Below, piece after piece: positions 24,396 to 35,862 of a stretch of DNA of 64,000 nt (its first letter is position 1; each line of letters begins with the position of its first letter). Source of the DNA: Chlorocebus sabaeus. Taxonomy: Eukaryota > Chordata > Mammalia > Primates > Cercopithecidae. Under the pieces are notes generated by a model. That model worked only from the letters and a program-made list of their open reading frames with translations, was not told where the DNA came from and searched no databases. The stretch spans positions 128,690,163-128,754,162 of the forward strand of contig NC_132914.1 of the NCBI RefSeq assembly GCF_047675955.1. Reading direction: 5' to 3'. A program made the translations under genes and the position numbers.

Positions 24396-24590
24396 CATGC
24401 ATGTACACACACACACATAAAAACACAAACACCTACACACCCCTCCACACTTACGGATACACATAAACCCCTATAAATTCACATATACACACACACACCT
24501 ACTTACAAGTCCACCCACACAAACTGCATTTATGTTTGTATATAAACACACATCTACACACTTACACACACATGCACAGACACACTCCCT
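24396..24590. repeat. CA-rich low-complexity tract
   Basis: Imperfect CACA/TACACA sequence growing inside an L2 copy. Confidence 0.85.
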
Positions 24591-24639
24591 ACTGCTACCC
24601 TGCAACACTGTCCTCAGAACACACATCACCACCTGGAAT

Positions 24640-24810
24640 CATTGTGTCCATGATTCTGTTACTTGCTTATTGTCAGCCTCTGCCCCCATAACATTAACTC
24701 CATAAGGGCAGAAACCGTATCTGACCTGTTGAGTGTCTCATTCCCACTTTCCAGAACATTCCCTGGCATGTGGTAGGTGCTCAATGAAGAGCTGTTGGAT
24801 GATAAATGAG
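24640..24810 (+). mobile_element. L2 LINE 3' end, second part
   Basis: 'aactccataagggcagaaac' and 'ggcatgtggtaggtgctcaa' are the usual L2 3' end. Confidence 0.75.
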
Positions 24811-24999
24811 GCTTCAACAAGGTCCAGGAGGGTACCAGTGACCCCACACCCTGGGGATGAATGGGATGAACCACATCCATTCAATACCATCCTCATGGTT
24901 CCCAGTGTCTTTCTTTTCCAATTCTGTGTACCCACCAATCACAGTATCCTAAGGATATGCGCTAGTAGAGAGCTGTCCTGTCTTCCCCATTAAACACAA

Positions 25000-25145
25000 G
25001 ACCATGGCCAATTCTGGAACTTAGATTCTTCACCTGTAAATAGGGATAACATCATACCTGTCCTATAGGCCCGTGTGAGGATTCACTGAGACCAGGCAAG
25101 GCATATGAGTGCCTGGTGCTCCAACACACGGGAAGTTCTCACCAA
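25000..25145 (-). mobile_element. MIR SINE
   Basis: 'cttcacctgtaaatagggat' and 'gtgaggattcactgagacc' follow reversed MIR order. Confidence 0.7.
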
Positions 25146-26985
25146 TATGGGTCATTTCCACACATCAGTCTGAAGCCTGTTCGTCAGCGTTTGTGGGGTA
25201 GATTTTCATGTGATCACTCTAGGCAGGGAGTGTGCACCATCCCAGTGATTAATGGAAACCACTCGTGTTAACTTATAAATGTAGACACTGACCAGTGGCA
25301 GATGTCGAATGGTTCTGTGTAAAGTCTGAATGTGATTCTGAATATTGGTTTTATTTGATCTCTTCTATTTCTACAATGTATAGCTTTAAACATGTATGTC
25401 TTCTTTAAAATTCATACAGTGCCAATCAGTGTTATAAGATTTGTTTTTCTAAACTTTTAAATTAATGAAATAGTTGTGTACCTGCCCCTCAGTCTTATTG
25501 ACCTAAGTACAGGTCTAACAGATTTAGAGAGCACACACTCTGAGCCTAAGATCCCCTGTTTATAAATTGTGAACTCTCCATTCAGAGGTGATAACTCATT
25601 AGAGATGCTCTAACCCATGTTCATGAGCTTTGAAAAACCATCTGAGAGCCCAGAGGAGAGATTAATGGACAACAACGCTAGAACGAAACCCCAATTCTAT
25701 GGCATAAACAGGAGAAATTGAAACAAAATATAAATAAAATATTTAAAAAGTAGTTGGAAATAAGAATAAACAGAATGATAAGGAGAATAAATCAGAATTA
25801 ATGAAACAGATGTACCAGTTGCAAATAATAAATGAACCCTAATCCTTGCAAAAGAGGTTGTTAGAGGGAATAAAGGTGAGTGACAGCTCTGGGCCCTGGA
25901 ATGCGAGATAACAGAACAACAGCTGGACCTGGGCAACAGACAAGCCAAATGTGACTAGAAAGAAACTACGTCTGACTGCTGTCCAAGACTGCTCTTCTGT
26001 TACAAGAGCTGCCTTTGGCTAATCCATGCAAAGCAAAGGTTTCAGGCAGTAACAAGCAATCCCCAACTCTCCAGGGCTTAAAAGGCCACTGTCAGTTTCT
26101 TCCCTGTGCCGTGTCCATGGCAGATTCACAGGGATTCTCTGCTCACTGTAACCACTGCAGGCCCCTGCTGCTGCTGCCCTCTGCGTGCCAGAGGGAGTGG
26201 GTTCTGGAGAGACTCACCACTCAAATCAAACGCTCTGGGATGGAAGCCTCAATTCACCCACGATGCCTCAATTCAACAATCCCATTCTTCCAGGTGGGGG
26301 TGACTGACTCCCATACACGGGGAAAAACCAGTCTCTGCAATGGGGCCACACTCTGCGTTGTGGGGACAGAGGGGGAGCAGCAGGGTTGACTGGGGGTCTG
26401 GAGCAGCTTCCAGGGAGCTCAGGTGAAAAGAGCCTTGAAGTTGAACGGTATCTCAAGGAAGGCCCAACCTCGGATGTGTCTGGAGGCACATGGAGGTCTG
26501 GGTGCTGTGCAGGGCTCAGCCTTGGCCATTTCAGATTCCAGCTCCTTGACTGCTGACGTGGATTCCCTCTCTCCCCCTGCACTAAGGGTGGACCGCAGGG
26601 CCGTGGGGTCTGTACCCTTTCTCCACCACTGGACAGACCTGTCAGCATGGGCGAGTGGTCCACCCATCTGGACACAGGTGCGGGGCTGCTGTCGCCCCAT
26701 CTTAGGCCTTGTTTCTAGGAGACGTTCCCACCAGAGAGTGTCTCTCGTCATTTTCCCCGGGTGATTCAGGAGCTCCGGGTGTCATCAGGTTGCATTTCTC
26801 ATTCCCAGATCGAGCGGAAATCCCAGGCCTGGAGCCTCCTGCCGGCGTTCACGTGCATATCTGCAGCTGATACCTTGGGACGTCTGCGTGATGTCAGCTT
26901 CCAAGTTCACGAATCAGACAAATAGATTAAAAATTCAAAATCCACTTGGAACTCCCAGACCTCTGAAGCTTGGCGTGTTCTGCAC
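25146..26985. other. Unassigned DNA
   Basis: AT-rich to 25,960, then rising GC towards the CpG island. No recognisable element or gene. Confidence 0.45.
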
Positions 26986-26989
26986 TCAG

Positions 26990-27410
26990 TGACCACAGAG
27001 CCCGGGTCCTGGCGCGGATGCTGAACACCTACTCCTGACAGCGCCGTCCAGAGACATGCGGCCCGCGGCGGGGCTGGGGGAGCCGAGGACCCGCGGGCCC
27101 GGAGGAGGCGCAGGACGAGGGGCGCCGAGCCCCACCAGGACCGTCCCGCCGGCCTGAGCGCGGTGCCCGGTGCCCGGGCAGGCGTGAGGAGCTGAGCCCC
27201 CGACAGCAGCCCCTCTCTTCGTTCCCAGTCCCCATGTGGGACCTCGGGGCACAGACTCCACATACGCGGAGGGTCTCGCTCCCTCCTTCCAGGACCGCCG
27301 GAGTTTCACTCAGGAGCCCGCCCACCCCTGGCAGGGACCCTGGCACCCCCACTGATGCCCTTGGTCTCTGGAGAGGCCTGCGGTCCCGGCTGTGGTGCGA
27401 AGCCACTGTA
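26990..27410. promoter_or_regulatory. CpG island (candidate promoter)
   Basis: By eye about 35-40 CpGs lie in about 420 bp, including runs such as 'atgcggcccgcggcgggg' and 'gacccgcgggcccgga'. That density is far above the rest of the window and suggests an unmethylated promoter or enhancer. No adjoining exon is recognisable. Open frames across it on the minus strand are expected from GC richness and show no domain. CpG counts are manual estimates. Confidence 0.75.
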
Positions 27411-27417
27411 TTCTGGC

Positions 27418-27640
27418 TCTGTGATTGGTGCAGGGCTGGTCACATGGCCTGAGCAAGTCCAATCAGAGTGAGCATCAGGGTTTGTCCCCTGGCCAATGAG
27501 AAAGGCTCTTACACTTTCCACGGGTTGTGCTCCGGACCTGTGATTGGTGCAGGGCTGACCACAAGGCCCAGCCAGTCCAATCAGAGTGCAGGCCAGGAGG
27601 AGCGGGAGAGCCTCTCCTATGAGAGGAACTGGAAGGGACT
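27418..27640. promoter_or_regulatory. Clustered CCAAT/ATTGG boxes in a duplicated repeat segment
   Basis: Five CCAAT-type boxes lie in 160 bp: ATTGG at 27,424 and 27,543; CCAAT at 27,459, 27,493 and 27,577. The segment 'gtgattggtgcagggctg' ... 'agtccaatcagagtg' occurs twice, offset 119 bp. Each copy pairs an ATTGG with a CCAAT about 31-35 bp away. CCAAT boxes are NF-Y sites in many CpG-island promoters. The segment also resembles the ancient repeat at 8,695, so the boxes may be inherited from a transposon. Confidence 0.5.
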
Positions 27641-27659
27641 GTAGCTGCCATCTTGCCCT

Positions 27660-28500
27660 ATTGAGGGGCCCCTGAGGGGCACTCTGAGGGGCGCAGGCCC
27701 TAGATTGGGTCATTAGCAGGGCCAGAGCAGCTGAAGGCCCAGATTTGAGATGGAAAACAACATCACTGGAGCCCTGGATCCAGCCGAGCCTGCAGCCAGG
27801 CCTGTGCTGCAGTGTTGCCAAGGCCAGGTCCCCTGCTCGCTTTTATTTCCTTGAGCTCATTCGAGGGTTTCTGTGGCTTCCAGCCCGAAGAGTTCTCATC
27901 CACACAAAGCCGGATCAGGATCCAGAACCCGGATCTCCCCCCTTCCCCCTCTGTCGTCCTGAGCCTGGGCTCATGGCCTCAGTTTCCCTGGCTGTGAAAG
28001 GGGCCGGGAAAGGGCGGGCGTCAGGAGCACGAGGGGCCTCAGGGCAGCGCGGGTGGCCCTGGGCCAACCCTGCCTCGATGCCAGCCCCAAGCCCGTGGAG
28101 CCCGCTGTCCCCTCGCATGTCGGCGCCAGACAGAGGGACAGGGTCAGGTGGGGCCGAGTCCACAGAAGGCCCACTGTGCTCACCACCTCGGCAGTAGGGG
28201 CGCCGCCCGAGCCGGGCCTCTGACGTCCCTGGTTGGAGGGCAAGTGGCTCAGGCTCGCTCCCGAGGGTCCTGGCCAGCGGAAGGAGGGGCCCAGCGACAG
28301 GTGAGGAAATGCAGTCCTGGTCCCGGCGAGGACAGCAGCCGGCTCTTCCCATGACCCGGAGGGCCCTGTTGGAAGCAGCTTGAGGACCCGGAGTTCCCAG
28401 GATTCTCCTGCCAGCCTTCGTCTCTGCCTGCCCCTCTTGCCATAGTAGAGGGAAGGGTGGTGGGAGCACGTGGGTATTCATGAGGCCCCATGCCTGGAAG
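27660..28500. other. GC-rich unassigned DNA with a second CpG-dense block
   Basis: About 20 CpGs lie in 300 bp at 27,970-28,270 (for example 'gcagtaggggcgccgcccga'). Frames of 150-188 codons exist on both strands without recognisable domains. Together with 26,990-27,640 this forms a GC-rich domain of about 1.3 kb that could be a promoter region. Confidence 0.5.
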
Positions 28501-28529
28501 AAACCCAGACATCACATCGGGGTACTAAT

Positions 28530-29445
28530 AGTGATGGCAAAACACACAAGTAAGGCTCATGAGACAGACATCACCACACAGACACCGCCATACAGCCAGT
28601 ATAGGCAAATAACCCACAACATCAGATCAGTAGTTCACATAGAGGAACATGAAACTGTTAACACACAGAGCAGAGGCACAGGAAACATGGGGGGCACACA
28701 CAGGTCACAGAGGAAATACACAGGAATCACACCTCAGCAGCATGCATGGACCAGTGACACACAGGAGAGGATACAGAGAGACTCACATAGCAACACAAAT
28801 AAGTAGCAACACACGCAAGGGACATGTACAAGTGACAAAAGATGGTGATACATTCAGTAACATGGGTGGCATGGACACAGGTAACGTCACAACACACAGG
28901 AGAAGCGCACACTATAACACTGACACACCACACGAGTGACCCACCCAAGTGAGTGTACATGCAGGCTGCACACAAACGGGTGACACACAGAGGCAGCAAA
29001 TTCAGGTAACGTGTAGTCAGCACACATGAATAATACATGGGAAAACACCAAAAGAAATGCAGCCAAATGGTACACATATAGAGATCACACATGTACACAC
29101 ACACACACGCCAAGTAGCACAGGAGGGCGTGTGGTGGTCAGGTAACACAGATTTAACATACATCAGCATAAATGTAACAAACCACGTACAAAGATAACGG
29201 ACACCAGTGCACAGGAAGCACTCACAGGTAATATAGTCGCAGGCAGCACACACAGGCAGCACATCAAACACAAGGAAACAGCACACATATGGCACTCACA
29301 GGTGACACAGGATTATGCATGTAGGCCATACGTATGTACCACACATTGGCAGTCCCTAAGTCACACCCATGGGCAATTCACATGGGAACCAGACAGGTAA
29401 GGCACAGGCCACTCGCACAGGCAGCACACATGTAACACATACACG
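28530..29445. repeat. Degenerate CACA-rich satellite-like tract
   Basis: About 900 bp in which 'cacacaggtaac', 'cacaggtgacac' and similar blocks recur without strict phase. The minus strand is TGTG-rich and gives Cys/Val-rich frames. It looks like an old, decayed short-unit tandem array. Confidence 0.7.
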
Positions 29446-31345
29446 GGCTTACTCTGGACCCAGGCTCAGATACAGGACTGAAGAAGGACCATATATGAGC
29501 CCAGTGTTCCTTCTAACCTGAGGGCAGATGCTCTGGGAGAAGCATATTTGGAAGCTGGGACATGGGGTAGAGAAGGTTAATCCATTTGGCTTTAGTGCTT
29601 GGTCCTGAGGGAGGGAGGAGGGCTTTGTCGAGCTGGTGTGACCCCTCCTTTATACAGCATGTCACATTCTAAATCATCATCCTTCGATCTTCCACAGTGA
29701 AGAACACCATGATGTTTAAATAAAATAACCCTCCTGAGTCGATTTCTTCTCCAGCTTCACAGGTGCAGTAAATACCTTGTAGTGAAGCCTTTATCTCTTA
29801 GATAAAAAAAGAGCTTATGCAGACGTTCCCCCTTGACTTGCTTCATAAATCTTCCCAAGTTACATCCTGCTGCCAAGTCCTCAACCTCCCTCCCATTACT
29901 GGAAGTGGGGCTTAATTGGGATGTCATAACTGCTGAGCTGTGATGTAGAGAAACCCTGAGATGGGATGCCTTAGGCAACTCCAGGAATCAGGATGGAGCT
30001 GGTGTTACAGGAGGGAGCACTTGTTTCCCACATCCATTCTGAAGAACTCAAAGAAAAGACGAAGCCCAGGACTCTCGCAAGGCTGTTCCTGAAAAGGTGG
30101 ATGGAAAGTGATGCCGCACCGTGACTTTCTATCTTGGGAGTCTTTCCTGTCCTTCACCTTTAAAGTGACTTGGGGATGCTCTCCCCGCTGCGGGTCCACA
30201 CTTGTGAAGCTGTGGATAATTCATCAAGGTGGGGCTGTAGAAGAAGCTGTCCCTGGTTGGTGGTGTCTTCTGCCAGGACCCTGGGGGGAACACCCAACCA
30301 GAATGGGTGAGGATACAAAGACACCACGCTAAGCCAAGCTCGCTCCTCCTCTTTCCTTTACACTACGTGCACAGGGTGTCAGAACAAGAGGAAAGACTCA
30401 AAGTTCTGAGTGAAAATTCATTACATTTCAAAGTGTTTCAGTTTTCTGATGCTTTTCAGGGGCCAGAGTCCAGTCTGCAACTTGGACTCAAAGAACCATG
30501 ACCTGTCCCTGGCAGAGACCATAGCCCGTGGTGCAGCACAGCCTTGGACTCTATCTAGTTCCTTAGGAAGTGAAAGACCCTTCCGCAATCTTCCCTGACT
30601 GTAACGTTGCAGCCATGATAGGACTGGCACCCCTCTTGCTTTGCACCCAGGCTTCAGATGCTTCCAAGGCTGCCCACCATAGGATGGCTTGGGAGCTAGC
30701 CTATCCCGTTGCAGTGTCTCTCTCCCAGAATGTTAACTGTCCCTAATGCTTTCAGTGGAGCAGAGAACTGAGAAAGGAGGTTCACCATGAGTTAGAAATG
30801 CAATAAGAACCTCAAAAGACATCAAAGTCTAATTTCAGCTTCCAAGAACAAAATGGGTTTCATGGAACAGCATTGCAATTACTTTGCATCATAAACGCCC
30901 AAACCCTTTTAGCCCCATCTCCACCTTCTCATTTCTTATGCATGATCTTAGTGCAGAGTGATACCTTAGTTTTAATTAAAAGCTCATAATGCACAAGTAT
31001 ATTTAGAAGGGAAAAGGACTCAGATCCCCTTTAAGGATAATTATATGCTTATTAAAGCCCATTTCCTACACCCCGCTGTGTGTTTAACTTGGCCCATGTG
31101 CTCAACATGGACCTTACTGGAGCTTTGCTGCTAGTTGCAGGTGTTGAAGTCCAGCAGTGAGCACCCTCCTGGTCAGGTGACCAAGAATATGGACCCCATC
31201 CACATCCCCAAGCCCACTACAGGCTGAAGGGGTGTCTACATGCCCCCGTGCTTCAGCCTTGAAGGCTAGCGAGGAAGGACGTATGGGATGGCATCTCCCA
31301 GCCTGCACACCAAGGCATCCCTCTGCCCTAGAATCTCTGGAATGT
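29446..31345. other. Unassigned DNA
   Basis: No gene, RNA or named repeat recognised. Possibly conserved AT-rich blocks near 30,830-31,060, but this cannot be judged without comparison. Confidence 0.45.
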
Positions 31346-31349
31346 TGGA

Positions 31350-31484
31350 TGATCTCTCTGAGTCACTTGAGCCCCAAGAGGAGATACAATATGGTATGTA
31401 AAGAAACTAGAGTTGGGTAGGGCCAGAGTCAGATCATGAGAACCTGTAGGCTACTGCATCTGTCAGGACCATTTCTGTCAGAGC
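31350..31484 (+). repeat. Direct duplicate A of a 130-bp segment
   Basis: Matches 32,142-32,285. Shared runs include 'aaagaaactagagttgg', 'cagatcatgagaacctgtag' and 'gcatctgtcagga'. Offset is 793 bp. Confidence 0.7.
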
Positions 31485-31555
31485 AACGTCTGAGTAGTAG
31501 TTGGGCAACATTTTCTCAGTGAAGGAGCTGCCCCTGAATGGCCAGACCATTCTAT

Positions 31556-31847
31556 TTTTCATTCATTCAACATGTATTTTCAGATGTGCTGGGTTGTGTT
31601 AATTGGTTTTGAAGACAGAAGCTGCAGTGACACAGACTCATCCCCTGCCCTCAAGTTCACAGTCTAGAGAAGGATACAGAAGAGGAATACCTACTCTAAA
31701 AACAGAATTGCCAACTATAATGAAAAATTACAGGGAGTTTTGGGAACATATAACGAGGCTTAAGGAGCTAACATTTGAAGGAAATGCAATCAAAGGATAT
31801 GGCATTCCAGGGAGTGGGACCAACAGGTACAAAGGCCGAAAGTAGGA
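31556..31847 (+). mobile_element. L2 LINE fragment
   Basis: 'cattcattcaacatgtattt', 'ccctgccctcaagttcacag', 'tctagagaagg', 'gctaacatttgaaggaaatg' and 'aggtacaaaggccgaaag' follow L2 order. Confidence 0.72.
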
Positions 31848-31914
31848 GGACGCAAACTCTTTAGGCGCAGAAGTTGTTGTCATAGCAAGAGCTGACACTG
31901 ACAGGAAGCTCACT

Positions 31915-32140
31915 GTGTCTATAATTACTTTCCACTGCTTTAAATTAATCTCCCCATTTAATCCTCAGTCTAGCCTCAGGAGTAAAGACACCTTAATGAA
32001 CCTAGTACAATCATGATTCCCATAGTGTAGAGGAGGATATTGAGGCAGGCACAGATAAGTAACTCACCTAAGGTTATACAGCTCATGAGTGGCAGTGCTA
32101 GAATTTGAACCAGGCCATCTGGCTCCGTGCTGAACTTCTT
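31915..32140 (+). mobile_element. MIR SINE
   Basis: 'ccatttaatcctcagtctag', 'gataagtaactcacctaagg', 'agctcatgagtggcagtgc' and 'gaatttgaaccaggccatct' are the MIR core and 3' end. Confidence 0.85.
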
Positions 32141-32141
32141 T

Positions 32142-32285
32142 AAGATCCCTCCAAGTGATCTGAACCCCAAGAGGATATGCAGCATGGTTTGCAAAGAAAC
32201 TAGAGTTGGAGAGGGCCAGAGCCAGATCATGAGAACCTGTAGACCATCGCATCTGTCAGGATCCTTTCTGTCATAAGCAACAGCA
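32142..32285 (+). repeat. Direct duplicate B of a 130-bp segment
   Basis: The partner of 31,350-31,484, separated from it by the L2 and MIR. It may be a local duplication or two copies of one old repeat. Confidence 0.7.
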
Positions 32286-33030
32286 AACCAAAACCAAGTC
32301 AGCATAAATAAGAAGAGACATTAATGGTGCACTTACCTGTAAAGTGTGGTGACCTCACGCCTGGCTTGATCCAAGTGCCCAGGTGACATCACCAGAGTCC
32401 AGTCTCTGCTGTCCTTCTCTATGCTAGCTTTATTCTCAGAGCAGCTCTCTCCAGTAACTCCAACCTTAACATCCCCCCGTTTATGATTCCAAAATCTCAA
32501 GAAAGGTCCACCACCTTTCCTCAACCATTCAAGCAGAAGACCAGGGTTTCTTCTGTTTGGATGGCAGAGTCCTTGCTTGAATTGCATGCTCATTCCTGAA
32601 CCCATCACCACGGCCCAAATGGAAGCTCTGATTGATCCAGGCTAGGATGCACGACCCATTCCCTGGAGCCCAGAGAAAAGTCATATCTGGAGTCCTGGAC
32701 TGGGGGAAAGGATCTGGCAGGGAATGTAGACCCAGATATGGAAGAAGAATGTGAAGACTGAATGTCCAACAAACAAATGTCACTCTTCAGGCCCATCCAG
32801 GACTTCGGCTATTGAGGAGAACTCAGCACCAAGAAGAGGGTATTTTCCAGGTTCTCTGTCAACCGAGACCATGGCTTTGAAGAGGAAAGAAGGATGGCCC
32901 AAGGGAGGCAGCAGCTCCAGAAGCAGGAGAGCTGTAGACTGCCCCCAGCATTCACCCATACCCCACCCACCTTGCACCCAGGCCTGGGTGGGACAGAAAC
33001 CCACAGAGCCCAATAAGAAGGGGACTTTAA
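32286..33030. other. Unassigned DNA
   Basis: The first 300 bp resemble a decayed old interspersed repeat, but I cannot name it. No coding evidence. Confidence 0.4.
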
Positions 33031-33032
33031 AC

Positions 33033-33195
33033 TAGTGGCTCTCAAAGAGGCTGCCCACTGGAATAATCTGGGAAGCTTTGCAATGACTGGATCCTGGCTG
33101 GCCTCATTTTCACAGATCCTGATGTAACTGGGCTGGGACACAGTTTGGAAATCAGGATTGTTAAACCTCTCCAGGTGACTCTTATGTGCAGCCAA
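33033..33195 (+). mobile_element. MER5A hAT MITE
   Basis: 'tagtggctctcaaagaggct', 'ctgggaagctttgcaatgac' and 'aaacctctccaggtgactct' follow MER5A. Confidence 0.75.
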
Positions 33196-33897
33196 GACTA
33201 TAATCTACAGCCTGAGTCATTCTCTACATGCACCAACAGCGTCTACTCCTCAAATGCCACCCAGGGATATCACTCTATTTTAATTCATCTCATTTCTATC
33301 CATTTGTTAAAAAAAAAAAATTAGTAGTTCACCCACTTAACTCTCTATTGTTAATTTTTCAAATTCTCCCTGGGGCTCCTTCATAGTAACTAGGGGAGAA
33401 ACCAGTATCTGACCTGGGAGCTCCTTTTTCTCTCTGCCGTGCTGATTTGCTCAAGATGTTTCAGGTGATAGTGAGGCTGTGGTTGGTGTGAGGTCAGTCT
33501 TCACCTTTCTAAGTCTTGCCAGGAGAGGAAATGACTGGGAGAGAAGATGATTAATATCCTCTCAGGCAACCCTGAGTGGGGCTTGTGGGAGGCCCTCAGT
33601 GCATTTGGCATAACTGGTCTGAGCTGTCGCCTCCTCTTCTTTCCATCCATCTGTCCATCCACCCATCAATTTGCAAGAACCAGATGATGATGGACATTTC
33701 TCCAGAGGTCTGTGAGGGAGGGAGATGATGGGCCAGAAGCCAGATGCACCAGACCCATGCCTTCCCAGAGAAAAGATGGAATTGAGTGACAACCCAACCC
33801 ACAGAGAAACTTATACATCGTACGCCCCATCACAAGTTACCTAGTCATGACCACCTGCACTGACTGGGGGCCTACTCTACGTAGGCCCTCCTCTGAG
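33196..33897. other. Unassigned DNA
   Basis: No recognisable element. A short A-run lies near 33,310. Confidence 0.45.
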
Positions 33898-34054
33898 TAG
33901 AGTTGGTCCTATGTATCTGCAGGTTCTGCATCTACAGATTCAACCAACCTCAGATACAAAATGTAGTTAGGCCTACGATGGTTGCATCTGTACTTCATGT
34001 GTACAGACTTCCTTTTCCTTGCCATTACTCCCTAAACAATAAAGTATAACAACT

Positions 34055-34193
34055 TTTCTTTAAGAGACAGGATCTCACTATATTGCTCAGGCTGGTCTTA
34101 ACCTTCTAGTCTCAAACTTCTGGTCTCCAGTGATCTTCCTACCCCAGCTTCCTGAACAGCTGGGATTACAGGCATGAGCCACTGCATACAGCC
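34055..34193 (-). mobile_element. Free left Alu monomer (FLAM) with exact target duplication
   Basis: A single reversed Alu left monomer, flanked by identical 12-bp 'agtataacaact' copies (34043-34054 and 34194-34205). The host sequence is continuous once it is removed. Confidence 0.85.
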
Positions 34194-34265
34194 AGTATAA
34201 CAACTATTTACATAGCATTTACATTGTCTTAGGCATTACAAGTAATCTAGAGATGATTTAAAGTA

Positions 34266-34503
34266 GAGATGGTCCCTGGCTTACAATGGTTCAACTTACG
34301 ATTTTTTGACGTGATGATGGGTTTATTGGGATGTAACCCCATGGTAAATAGACAAGCACACGGACTTATGATAGTTTCACTTATAATTGTTCAACTTTAC
34401 CATGGGTTTATCAGGGTATTAACTGCAGTTTTGACTAAATGAAATTTTCTACTTACAATGGGTTTATTAGGACATAGCCACATCATAAGTTGAAGAGCAT
34501 CTG
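34266..34503 (+). mobile_element. Tigger4/Zombi-like MITE nested in the Tigger MITE
   Basis: Begins 'gagatggtccctggcttac' and ends 'cataagttgaagagcatctg', flanked by TA (34264-34265 and 34504-34505). Repeated 'cttacaatgg' and 'gatgggtttattgggatgta' text matches the Zombi family as I remember it. Confidence 0.72.
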
Positions 34504-34635
34504 TATATGGGAGGATATGCATACACTGTCTGCAAATACTACACCATTTATATAAGGGACTTGAGCATCTGCAGATTTTTATGTCCACAGGGAGTCCTGG
34601 AACCAATCCCCTGCAGATTCCAAGGGACAATTGTA

Positions 34636-35344
34636 CTCTCCCACAAAATTGAGCAGCACAAGATCAGGGGCTATGTCTGTCCTGAGTCACCATAGACGCC
34701 CCATCACCCGAATGAGCGTGGCCCAGAGCAGTTGACCAAAATAGACCCAATGAATGAGTGAATAAGTGACTGAGCCTATAGAATTGGAAGATAGGAAAAA
34801 CATTTAACACAGTGCTGGCTAAGCTGTGGGCAGACGGGCATTGCCACTCCCTTCTGTGCAGTGCTCACTGGTCTCTTCTTTCTGGATATCAATGACAGTT
34901 TGCAACAGATATAACAAAGATTCTTTGGCCCTCTGATCCAGTTTCCATCCACAACATCTGATGTATGCAGATAGAAACATTTTTTAAAATCTACAACAGG
35001 AAACCATTTGGGAAAGCCTCCATTTTCAGCAACAGGGTATTGAATGAATAAAAACTCAGAAGTCATATGAGAAGATGCTCTGATCCACCCATTAGATTTA
35101 CTCTCTGCAGTGAGGTGCCTAGAGAGCCATTTATTATTTAAAAACACCCTGGGTAATTCTGACTTTCACCTGAGGAAATCTTCATTGTCAAAGGAGGATG
35201 TTTAATGACTTGAAGACAAAGTCACGTATTATTTGAACAAAAACACAGGCTACAGCAAAGTGTGCATAAAGTGAGCCAAGTTTCATTCAAAAAACTTCAC
35301 TCAAATATATTGTGTCACACACATACATGCTCACAACGATGATC
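34636..35344. other. Unassigned DNA
   Basis: No recognisable element. Confidence 0.45.
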
Positions 35345-35490
35345 TGAAAATCCCTGTGCCAAAATATCTCCAGTGGTTGCCTCTTAGTGATATAATCATA
35401 GATGTTTTTTTCCTCTTTTTGGCATATAGAGACTTCACATTTTTCTACAGTAAATATGTAACTTGTAATAAAATGTTATTTTTTAAAATA
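35345..35490 (+). mobile_element. L1M-type 3' end fragment
   Basis: 'cagtggttgcctcttagtg' followed by 'acatttttctacagtaaat' and 'atgtaacttgtaataaaatg' resembles the 3' end of an old L1. Confidence 0.5.
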
Positions 35491-35782
35491 GCAGATGACC
35501 TTTCAAATACAGTGATTGGCAACAGGATACCAGGGACTACACAGACCAACTGGGAAAAGACCAGAACCCAAAAGCTTGAGGTTATACCCCAATTACAACC
35601 ATGGCAATTGAGGAGAATTGGAAGAAAATTTAAAGAAATAAATATAGTAGAAGTATGATGTTCATAAGCTGGTTATGAAATTGCTCAAGCACCTACTTTT
35701 TTAAATTAAAAATAATAAATTGTGCTATCAGCATAAAGTTAAAACTTGATTCAGTTTAAAAAAAAAATGTGTGGGAGTGTTT

Positions 35783-35862
35783 GGCTCGGACAGCAGCAGC
35801 CATCTTTAAGCCAGGAAGACTGGGCTCGGACAGCAGCAGCCATCTCTAAGCCAGGAAGACTG
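35783..35862 (+). repeat. 40-bp tandem duplication
   Basis: 'ggctcggacagcagcagcca' begins at 35,783 and again at 35,823. The two 40-bp copies differ by only one or two bases. Confidence 0.85.

Larger units (their letters stand above)
33900..34633 (+). mobile_element. Tigger-class MITE with TA target site, carrying two nested insertions
   Basis: Terminal text 'gagttggtcctatgtatctg' and the reversed end 'ctgcagattccaagggacaa' form inverted termini flanked by TA (33898-33899 and 34634-34635). Internal text 'aactatttacatagcattta' and 'aagggacttgagcatctgc' matches a common pogo/Tigger non-autonomous family. An Alu monomer and a second MITE lie inside it. The exact family name is uncertain. Confidence 0.78.

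Noticed and set aside
27306..28481. GC-rich frames of 125-188 codons on both strands
   Set aside because: CpG-rich DNA has few stops. The frames overlap each other, lack domains and show no clear splice pattern.
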